Source of the DNA: Candidatus Atribacteria bacterium
GTDB lineage: Bacteria > Atribacterota > Atribacteria > Atribacterales > Atribacteraceae
DNA length: 30,169 nucleotides
NCBI GenBank assembly: GCA_003561145.1
Contig: PWXL01000096.1
Coordinates: 1-30,169 of the forward strand
Direction of reading: 5' to 3'
The notes under the pieces are model-generated. The model did not search any database. It saw only the letters and a list, made by a program, of their open reading frames with translations, and was not told where the DNA came from. Within the stretch, counting starts at the first letter, position 1. The number at the start of each line of letters is the position of its first letter. Both the position numbers and the translations under genes were made by a program. Below, piece after piece: positions 15,845 through 21,224 of the stretch.

Positions 15845-15890
15845 CTCGATGAAAATACCTGTCTCACCATCGAGCTTTTCTATCATCGAG
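15845..15890. repeat. Triple CTCGATG/CATCGAG repeat in the glmU leader
   Basis: CTCGATG at 15845-15851, its complement CATCGAG at 15868-15874 and again at 15884-15890. On the minus strand two direct copies are followed by one inverted copy, so the single inverted copy could pair with either direct copy. It lies between the tRNA terminator and the glmU start. Confidence 0.6.
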
Positions 15891-15930
15891 AAAGTGTGTA
15901 ACAGTCATTCAGTTCAGAATATTGTTTCAC

Positions 15931-15960
15931 AAAAAAACGCGACCCGGAAAGTCGCGTTTT
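15931..15960 (-). terminator. Rho-independent terminator after tRNA-Gln
   Basis: Minus strand CGCGAC-TTTCCGG-GTCGCG followed by seven T, and flanked by AAAA on the other side, so the stem can extend to 10 bp. It lies 60 nt after the tRNA 3' end. On the plus strand it would also be a weak terminator with four T. Confidence 0.9.
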
Positions 15961-16019
15961 GCACGCCCACCCCCTGTGGGTGACGATGGAGACGACACAA
16001 GCATGTACCGGTTCAGTTA

Positions 16020-16094
16020 TGGCTGGGGCGGGAGGATTCGAACCTCCGAGTCAGGGATCCAAAGTCCCTTGCCTTACCGCTTGGCCACGCCCCA
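16020..16094 (-). tRNA. tRNA-Gln (anticodon TTG)
   Basis: The minus strand folds into a full cloverleaf: acceptor TGGGGCG with CGCCCCA, D arm TGGCCAAGCGGTAAGGCA, anticodon stem AGGGA/TCCCT with loop CTTTGGA (anticodon TTG, reading CAA/CAG), T arm GGAGG-TTCGAAT-CCTCC. Discriminator is G as expected for Gln. CCA is encoded (complement at 16020-16022). It is a single tRNA with its own promoter and terminator. Confidence 0.97.
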
Positions 16095-16116
16095 ACACCT
16101 GGAAAAAAGCTCCTTC

Positions 16117-16145
16117 ATTATAGAGAATATGATGATGGGTGTCAA
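16117..16145 (-). promoter_or_regulatory. Perfect-consensus sigma-A promoter of tRNA-Gln
   Basis: TTGACA (16140-16145) and TATAAT (16117-16122) on the minus strand, both exact consensus, with a 17-bp spacer. Transcription would start near 16110, about 16 nt before the mature tRNA. Confidence 0.9.
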
Positions 16146-16176
16146 TTTAAAGACGTGAGAGGGAGAAGTGAGCTTT

Positions 16177-16208
16177 TTACTCCTCACCCCTCACTCCTTA
16201 CTCCTCAC
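16177..16208. repeat. Short direct repeat TTACTCCTCAC
   Basis: Two exact 11-bp copies (16177-16187 and 16198-16208), 21 bp apart, with a similar CCCCTCACTCC between them. They lie in the 168-bp space between endonuclease V and the tRNA promoter, which otherwise shows only a short GTGAG/CTCAC stem on the minus strand and no gene. Confidence 0.75.
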
Positions 16209-16313
16209 GGCATTTACAGAGGAGCAACCAGGCCGATGAGTTCACCTACCCGTGTAACTTGAAAAAGCTGTCCTTTCCAGGAGATTTCTGGTTTTCAAAT
16301 ACTCGTCCTTCCT

Positions 16314-17012
16314 TTACAATTCCGATACCGTGTTGCGCGAATATATGTGCGCCAGGCGGGTAGGTTCGGGAACACGGTACTTTCCCGTCACTCGCATGGT
16401 CCAATGTACAGCTTGCAACACACCCATACAATGACCGGGAGAAACAAAGACAGGCTTGACACCTGTACGGGTTCTCAAGACAGCTCCCACTCTTTTTCCG
16501 CGGTAGATAAGCCATGAGTATGCACCCCGTTCGTCTCGAGGGAAACATCCCTCCCCAACAAGTTTTTTCTTGGCTACTCCAACTGTTGGCACACCATAGA
16601 GAACTCCCAAATGAGAAGCAATACCGAAGAAACGCGGATGTGCATAGCCTTGTCCGTCAAAGAAGATTATATGAGGTGATACACGTATCCGTGAAAAAGC
16701 TTCCTCGATAGCAGGGCCCTCACGAAAAGTGAGAAAACCGGGTACGTAAGGAAAAACGGGGCGAACCCGGCCTGTAACAACTTCAATTACCTGGAGGGCC
16801 GGATAGGACAGAATCACCACTCCTGCTCTTGCAAAACCTTCTGCATCGTAGGAAACATCAACTCCTGCTATCCGTTCTACACTTTCTTTCCGTAAGGGAC
16901 ATCGGAACAACAGCTGAGATTGTAATTTTTCCTGGATGTTCCTTGCTTCCTGTATATCGACATTGAAGGAACAGGTTACGTGTTTCTTCATGGACGCTAT
17001 TGTACCCGGCAC
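16314..17012 (-). CDS. nfi: Deoxyinosine 3' endonuclease V
   Basis: Nicks DNA at the second bond 3' to deaminated adenine (hypoxanthine); some homologues act on RNA inosine. Motifs in order: AGVDVSY with metal ligand Asp52, PYVPGFLTFRE (89-98) with Glu98, FFDGQGYAHPRFFGIASHLG with Asp119, TVGVAKKKLVGEG with catalytic Lys, and PEPTRLAHIYS near the end. Length 232 is typical. GTG at 17012 has AAGG eight bases upstream; ATG at 16991 is possible but has no visible ribosome-binding site. It lies 79 nt downstream of veg, with no clear terminator between. Confidence 0.94.
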   Translation of the reverse strand: MPGTIASMKKHVTCSFNVDIQEARNIQEKLQSQLLFRCPLRKESVERIAGVDVSYDAEGFARAGVVILSYPALQVIEVVTGRVRPVFPYVPGFLTFREGPAIEEAFSRIRVSPHIIFFDGQGYAHPRFFGIASHLGVLYGVPTVGVAKKKLVGEGCFPRDERGAYSWLIYRGKRVGAVLRTRTGVKPVFVSPGHCMGVLQAVHWTMRVTGKYRVPEPTRLAHIYSRNTVSEL

Positions 17013-17091
17013 GGCAACGGCCTTAAGGGGGTGTATGAAGGAAGTCGGGGAGGACCCGCCTCTACCCTCAAAGGTTGAAGATATGCGGCCT

Positions 17092-17328
17092 TCAGCTACA
17101 CACTTCCAGTTCTATGGTTTTGGTAAGTATATCGACGTAGTTGAAGGACACTCGCTGACAGGAACCGTCAACGTCCATCCGCAAGGTAAAGAAAAAGGGG
17201 TAAGTTTCCTCGATAACACCTTTTCTTACCACCGTTTTCTTTCTTCCCTTGTTGACTTCAATGACAACTTCCCTGCCGATTATTAAGCTCATATAGTCCT
17301 TGATTTGTGTAACGTTTTGAACCGCCAA
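17092..17328 (-). CDS. veg: Veg protein
   Basis: A 78-residue protein matching Veg of B. subtilis (86 aa): IIGREVVIEVNKGRKKTVVR, KGVIEETYPFFFTLRMD, RVSFNYVDILTKTIELEV. In B. subtilis veg has one of the strongest sigma-A promoters known, and the protein has been linked to biofilm matrix expression and spore outgrowth. The TTG start at 17328 has AGGA nine bases upstream. Its position directly after ksgA is close to the Bacillus arrangement (ksgA-yabG-veg), with yabG missing. Confidence 0.93.
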   Translation of the reverse strand: MAVQNVTQIKDYMSLIIGREVVIEVNKGRKKTVVRKGVIEETYPFFFTLRMDVDGSCQRVSFNYVDILTKTIELEVCS

Positions 17329-17362
17329 CCCTCATCATCCTGCGGAAAATCTATTTACCAAT

Positions 17363-17391
17363 ATTATACATAATATTTTCCATAAAAGCAA
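17363..17391 (-). promoter_or_regulatory. veg: Strong sigma-A promoter of veg
   Basis: TTGCTT (17386-17391) and TATAAT (17363-17368) on the minus strand with a 17-bp spacer in an AT-rich context. The start site would be near 17356, leaving about 28 nt of leader before the veg TTG. This fits the exceptional strength known for veg promoters. Confidence 0.85.
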
Positions 17392-17476
17392 CCAAAAACT
17401 ATATTTGCTGCAATTCCCTTTTTACGCGTATATCATTACCCAAGTACACACCGCCTCAGCTCAACTGGTTGGACCA

Positions 17477-17559
17477 ATAATATCCATTTTGAACGTTCTT
17501 GCAAGGTTTTTTGTAGCGTGCAGCAGAAATTTGAACGAAAGTTACAGTTATACGTTCAA
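17477..17559. promoter_or_regulatory. TTGAACG repeats and a second possible veg promoter
   Basis: TTGAACG occurs at 17489-17495 and 17531-17537, with its complement CGTTCAA at 17553-17559. The last two form an inverted repeat across the ksgA stop codon. The first is part of the palindrome GAACGTTC (17491-17498), which sits inside the 16-bp spacer of a possible minus-strand promoter, TTGCAA (17499-17504) and TATTAT (17477-17482). This could be an operator, perhaps LexA-like (GAAC...GTTC), but the spacing does not fit the usual GAACN4GTTC. Confidence 0.4.
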
Positions 17560-18443
17560 TTGTTGTTGCTTTTTCTTTTATGCTGAATGCCGACTCCTGA
17601 CTCCTGAGTAGCTGCCTTTGTATAATACTTTTCCAGGGCAATCCACTCTTCCCTGGTAAGGTTTTCAGGCCGGACACCCTCCTCCAGTCCCATGTTGTTG
17701 AGATAATCGGCAAGAGGCTGTTTGTACCCAAAAACTTTTGCCAGTGTCCGAGACAATTTTTTACGTCTTTGTTGAAATGCCACCCGCACGAGTTTCATGG
17801 TCCGCATATATGTTTCCCGGTCAGGCCGCTCCAAACGTGGAGTGAGTTTTACCACCATCGAATCAACTTGAGGAGGAGGATGAAAAGACCCTCGAGAAAC
17901 TTCGGTGACTTTTTCAACCCTGGCAACCAAATGGGCAGCTACAGATAAAGGGCTACATTCCCTTTTCCCCGGAGGGGTACACAGCCGGACACCGAATTCT
18001 TTTTGCACCATGAAAATGAGGCATTTCCATGGCAGTGCACTATCCAGAAAGGTGAAGAGAACGGATGAAGAAATGGTATAGGGAAGGTTTGCCACTGCCT
18101 TGAGGGTATAAGAAGAAAACGGTATTAACAGCTCTGCAAGATTGACAGCGAGAAAATCTTTCTCGAGCAAGGTGACGTTGGGATATATCTGTAATCTTTG
18201 AGACGCGAAGGCACATAATCTGCGGTCGGTTTCGAAGGTGAAAACATGACCGGCTTGACGAGCCAGGGCTTCTGTAAGATTCGCCGGACCAGTGCCCACT
18301 TCAATCACTACGTCATGAGGATCAAGATGTGCTTCCCGCACAACGGTGTGTAAAACCCCACGGTTAACAAGGAAATGCTGCCCCTGGCCTTTGCGGGGCT
18401 GAAATCCCTGAAGCCTGAAACCCCGTATATTGTTGTCACCCAC
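17556..18443 (-). CDS. rsmA: 16S rRNA (A1518/A1519) dimethyltransferase KsgA
   Basis: SAM-dependent enzyme that dimethylates two adenines in helix 45 during 30S maturation. Motifs: KGQGQHFLVNRGVL, SAM loop VIEVGTGPANLTEALA, acidic strand end FETDRRL, LEKDFL, the catalytic NLPYTISS, then FHPPPQVDSMVVKL and a helical C-terminal domain. The 295 residues include a Gln/Ser/Lys/Asn tail of about 20 residues that seems added by a tandem heptamer (see findings). GTG start at 18443 has no clear ribosome-binding site and lies 6 nt after the stop of the small Cys-rich gene, suggesting coupling. Confidence 0.96.
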   Translation of the reverse strand: MGDNNIRGFRLQGFQPRKGQGQHFLVNRGVLHTVVREAHLDPHDVVIEVGTGPANLTEALARQAGHVFTFETDRRLCAFASQRLQIYPNVTLLEKDFLAVNLAELLIPFSSYTLKAVANLPYTISSSVLFTFLDSALPWKCLIFMVQKEFGVRLCTPPGKRECSPLSVAAHLVARVEKVTEVSRGSFHPPPQVDSMVVKLTPRLERPDRETYMRTMKLVRVAFQQRRKKLSRTLAKVFGYKQPLADYLNNMGLEEGVRPENLTREEWIALEKYYTKAATQESGVGIQHKRKSNNN

Positions 18444-18449
18444 CGCTGA

Positions 18450-18629
18450 TCACGAACAGGTTCGAGTATTCTCCCGGTATGCAAGGTGATCGGGAAAGAA
18501 GTAATCACAACGGTCAACCGGCTGAGTCCGTTCTTTCTTCTCCCCCAACAAACATCGAAAAATCCCCTCCTTTTTCATTTCCGCATCACAATACCGGCAC
18601 ACCTGACACAAACCTTCAGGATTGTACAT
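18450..18629 (-). CDS. Small cysteine-rich protein (59 aa)
   Basis: A 59-codon ORF starts with ATG at 18629 after GGAGGCGGTGAATC, whose Shine-Dalgarno is embedded in the final codons of the Asp23 gene, and ends 6 nt before ksgA. Cysteines occur at residues 8, 11 and 14 (C-x2-C-x2-C) and later at 26, 41 and 58, with a His and an Asp nearby, so metal binding (zinc or iron) is plausible. I do not recognise a family. The strong start, tight packing between genes and Cys spacing argue that it is real. Confidence 0.7.
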   Translation of the reverse strand: MYNPEGLCQVCRYCDAEMKKEGIFRCLLGEKKERTQPVDRCDYFFPDHLAYRENTRTCS

Positions 18630-18632
18630 GAT

Positions 18633-19004
18633 TCACCGCCTCCTTTCATTTTTTTCCGCCGACCAATCAATTCGCCCGATTTCGACATTCACTTTTTCCA
18701 CGGGAAGAGCAAGTTCTTCACGCACCATATGAAAAACTTTTCTCTGGACAGTGAGAGCTACCTCACCAAAGTTAGATTGTGAATCAAGGGTCAGGGCTAT
18801 ATCAATCTCGAGGGAAACATTAGCAGGGTCAATTTTTTCCGAGGGGGCGAGGTATTCACCCCCCGAGGATATCTTGAGGTTTCGCAAAACGCGGGAATGG
18901 GAACCTACTACACCAGGTATGTCAGTAATGATCCGGGTCACATAATCCAACACCGCTGCGATGCTGACCCGGACCTGGTCAATCTGGTTTTCCTCGTTCA
19001 GCAT
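18633..19004 (-). CDS. Asp23/Gls24 family envelope stress protein
   Basis: A 123-residue protein with the Asp23/Gls24 pattern: VSIAAVLDYVTRIITDIPGVVGSH, then VSLEIDIALTLDS with the alternating strand typical of the family, and a conserved helix EVALTVQRKVFHMVREEL followed by VNVEIGRIDW. Family members are small, often membrane-anchored through AmaF or involved in envelope stress; some are cytosolic of unknown function. It overlaps the LOG-like gene by 7 nt and is coupled to the next small gene. It is probably soluble. Confidence 0.8.
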   Translation of the reverse strand: MLNEENQIDQVRVSIAAVLDYVTRIITDIPGVVGSHSRVLRNLKISSGGEYLAPSEKIDPANVSLEIDIALTLDSQSNFGEVALTVQRKVFHMVREELALPVEKVNVEIGRIDWSAEKNERRR

Positions 19005-19510
19005 ATCATCCCCCCCAACCGGTCCAAAACATATCCTACCGCATCTGAGGCTTGTAAAAAGCAGGGGAAGTAGTCATCTTTCCCACCGGGGTCAACAACT
19101 TTCCAGGTATCAATTCCGACCAAGAGCTTGCCCCGCTTCAGGGCAAAGGCTATTTCACTCAAGGTTCCTTCTGCTCCTCCACAGGCTACCAGCGCATGAG
19201 CTGTGTGTACGATGATGAGATTTCGCGCCTCCCCCATTCCGGTAAGCAGAACAAAATCAACATAAGAATTGGCTTCAGAAGCACTCTCTCCCGGTAAAAC
19301 CCCTACCGTGAATCCGCCCTCTTCCTTGGCCCCCCTGCAGGCGGCTTCCATGACTCCACCCAGCCCTCCACATATAAGGACCGCACCTGCGCGCGCGATT
19401 TCCCTTCCCACTGACCGGGCGATCTCCATCACCGCTGAAGATGGATATCCTGAACCGATCACCCCAATGACCGGCTTACTTTTCCAATCCCAAATATTTT
19501 TGGAGCTCAT
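18998..19510 (-). CDS. LOG-like Rossmann-fold nucleotide-binding protein (TIGR00725 type)
   Basis: A 170-residue protein with a Rossmann fold: VIGVIGSGYPSSAVMEIARSVG, CGGLGGVMEAACRGAKEEGG and the substrate segment ACGGAEGTLSEIAFALKRGK. Where LOG enzymes have PGGxGTxxE, this has CGGAEGTLSE, as in the TIGR00725 branch of unknown function. LOG enzymes release free bases from nucleoside monophosphates, but that activity is not certain here. The start at 19510 overlaps the DUF151 gene by 35 nt in another frame; no other start lies before the first strand. Confidence 0.78.
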   Translation of the reverse strand: MSSKNIWDWKSKPVIGVIGSGYPSSAVMEIARSVGREIARAGAVLICGGLGGVMEAACRGAKEEGGFTVGVLPGESASEANSYVDFVLLTGMGEARNLIIVHTAHALVACGGAEGTLSEIAFALKRGKLLVGIDTWKVVDPGGKDDYFPCFLQASDAVGYVLDRLGGMIC

Positions 19511-19967
19511 CCGGTTTCAAGCCTTCCAGGAATTTTCCGAACTCCTCGATTTCCTGGTCATCTATTTCCCCCATAGCCACCGACGTAGAACTCCGTACCT
19601 CTTCAGAAATGTATATCGGTGTTCCAGTCCGTAAAGAGAGAGCAATGCAATCGCTTGGACGAGCATCAACAGTTATCTCTTGCCCATTGAACTTCATATA
19701 TAAAATAGCATAAAAAGTATTGTCTTCAATCTTGGATATAACGATTTTTTCCAGTTCCGCACCTAAACCGGAAATTACAGTAGCCATCAAGTCATGCGTC
19801 AGCGGCCGGGGAGTTTTTACCTCTTGTAATCCCAGAAGTATGGCCTGTGCCTCGAAAAGGCCCACCCAGATCGGCAGGCTCCTCTTCCCTTCTTCATCGG
19901 TAAGAACGACAACGGCCATGGCGTTTTTCTGGTCAAACATGAGGCCCTGTACTTTCATCTTCATCAT
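19476..19967 (-). CDS. Bifunctional nuclease family protein (DUF151)
   Basis: A 163-residue member of the DUF151/BFN family (some members cleave both DNA and RNA). Characteristic segments: VVVLTDEEGKRSLPIWVGLFEAQAI, RPLTHDLMATVISGLGAELEKIVI, YAILYMKFNGQEITVDARPSDCIALSLRTGTPIY. The C-terminal acidic region matches the Bfn shape. ATG-ATG start at 19967 with GGTGG upstream. It begins a transcription unit with its own possible promoter. Confidence 0.88.
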   Translation of the reverse strand: MMKMKVQGLMFDQKNAMAVVVLTDEEGKRSLPIWVGLFEAQAILLGLQEVKTPRPLTHDLMATVISGLGAELEKIVISKIEDNTFYAILYMKFNGQEITVDARPSDCIALSLRTGTPIYISEEVRSSTSVAMGEIDDQEIEEFGKFLEGLKPDELQKYLGLEK

Positions 19968-20051
19968 AGAACACCACCAGCACTTTCATATTTCCTGGAT
20001 ATCTTGGATTCATACCCCGCAAGGATGATCCGTTATTTCGTTCTCTATTTT

Positions 20052-20091
20052 ATTATACTCCAACGAGCAACCCTCGTTCCCTTTTCACGAG
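20052..20091. promoter_or_regulatory. -10 box and triple CTCGT/ACGAG repeat before the DUF151 gene
   Basis: A minus-strand TATAAT (20052-20057) has no matching -35 at 17 or 18 bp. Upstream are ACGAG (20063-20067), CTCGT (20073-20077) and ACGAG (20087-20091), each 5 bp. On the minus strand the order is CTCGT-ACGAG-CTCGT, so the middle copy can pair with either flank. It lies between tatD and DUF151, where read-through from tatD would produce it in RNA. Confidence 0.4.
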
Positions 20092-20105
20092 ATACCTTCC
20101 CCTCA

Positions 20106-20888
20106 TCAGGCAAAAAAGCGGCGAGACCCCGGAAAGGCTTCCATAAAGGCATTGAAAGAACATTCTCTTACCTCTTCAACTGCAGTCCCCCGCTCTTCCG
20201 CCACACATTGTGCAGTATGCAAAAGGTAAGCCGGCTCATTGCGTTTCCCCCTGCGCGGTTGTGGTGAAAGGTAAGGAGAATCGGTCTCCAGTAAAAGCCG
20301 TTCCGGCGGGATGTTTCTCAGGAGCGCACGCAAACGTCGCGCTTTGGGGAAGGTCGTTATACCTCCCACGGAGAGAAAATACCCACGTTTCAGAATCTCC
20401 TTGAGTTCCCGTGCATCTCCCGCAAAACAATGCCACACAACGGGTACATGTACCCTTTCTGTGTGCAGTATTTCCATTACCTCCTGATGGGCTGAACGTG
20501 AATGAATCACCAGGGGGAGATTCTTTTTTTCTGCAAGACGTATTTGAAAACGAAAGATTTCCCGTTGGTTGTCCTTATGGGTGGTGTCCCAATAAAAGTC
20601 AAGTCCGACTTCACCCACAGCAACAACCTTCTCAGACTGAAGCATCGCCTGTAAAACATCCAGGTTGGGCAGCTGATCCCCCACCTCCTGGGGATGGATA
20701 CCTAAAGCGGCCAGTACCGAAGGAAAATGTTCCGCGAGCTTCAAGGTAGCGTGACAAGATTCAAGAGACACCGCGGCACTTACTATGGCTTGAACGCCTG
20801 AGACGGAAGCGCGCTCGAGAACCTCTTCCCTGTCATGATCAAATTTCCTCTCATCGAGGGGGGCATGGGCATCCACCCACACACTCAT
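20106..20888 (-). CDS. tatD: TatD-family metal-dependent hydrolase with altered HxH motif
   Basis: TatD-family proteins act as DNases or other phosphoesterases, and the B. subtilis homologue YabD sits after metS. Most metal ligands are present: GIHPQE, VGEVGLDFYW with the bridging Glu, LVIHSRSA, VWHCFAG and LLETDSPYLSPQP with the final Asp. The N-terminal motif, normally DTHxHLD, reads DAHAPLD at residues 6-12: the second His (residue 10) is Pro, encoded by CCC. One metal ligand is therefore missing. At 260 residues the length is normal. It overlaps the tRNA-binding-domain gene by 4 nt. Confidence 0.9.
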   Translation of the reverse strand: MSVWVDAHAPLDERKFDHDREEVLERASVSGVQAIVSAAVSLESCHATLKLAEHFPSVLAALGIHPQEVGDQLPNLDVLQAMLQSEKVVAVGEVGLDFYWDTTHKDNQREIFRFQIRLAEKKNLPLVIHSRSAHQEVMEILHTERVHVPVVWHCFAGDARELKEILKRGYFLSVGGITTFPKARRLRALLRNIPPERLLLETDSPYLSPQPRRGKRNEPAYLLHTAQCVAEERGTAVEEVRECSFNAFMEAFPGSRRFFA

Positions 20889-21220
20889 CGCACTTGGCTG
20901 CCGGGAGGAATATCGCGGTCAACAGTGAGCAGGCTTATCGTTCCCTCAGCACCCTCGGCGGCCAGGAGCATTCCCTCCGATTTCACACCCCGGATAGTGG
21001 CACTCTTCAGGTTGGCAAGCACGACAATCCGCTTTCCAATCAAATCGCGAGGTTCATAGTGGGGAGCAAGGCCCGCTACCAGGAGCCGCTCTTCGTTCCC
21101 CAGGGAAATCCGCATTTTTATAAGCGCACGTGTCCCTTCAAGTCTTTCTGCTTCCAATACTTCGGCCACCCTGAGATCGAGTTTTTGAAATTCTTCTACA
21201 TGAAGTTCCGAAGCCACCAT
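20885..21220 (-). CDS. Free-standing tRNA-binding domain protein (MetRS C-terminal type)
   Basis: A 111-residue OB-fold tRNA-binding domain, the module usually fused to the end of MetRS or found as CsaA: VEEFQKLDLRVAEVLEAERL, LGNEERLLVAGLAPHYEPRDL, KRIVVLANLKSATIRGVKSEGMLLAA and the PG close to the end. The ATG at 21220 follows GGAGGTGAGATT; the longer open frame into metG is a shadow. It starts 4 nt after the metG stop, so it appears to be the detached C-terminal part of MetRS, made alongside it. Dimerisation and tRNA affinity are the known roles of this domain. Confidence 0.9.
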   Translation of the reverse strand: MVASELHVEEFQKLDLRVAEVLEAERLEGTRALIKMRISLGNEERLLVAGLAPHYEPRDLIGKRIVVLANLKSATIRGVKSEGMLLAAEGAEGTISLLTVDRDIPPGSQVR

Positions 21221-21224
21221 AATC

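Noticed and set aside
15775..15886. Short gene upstream of glmU on the minus strand
   Set aside because: The frame continues out of phase through glmU and has no family resemblance or independent start; it does not match spoVG.
15599..15901. Plus-strand ORF opposite glmU
   Set aside because: A shadow frame of glmU; no ribosome-binding site and no recognisable protein pattern.
16177..16208. CRISPR array
   Set aside because: Only two 11-bp copies 21 bp apart with related sequence between; no unique spacers.
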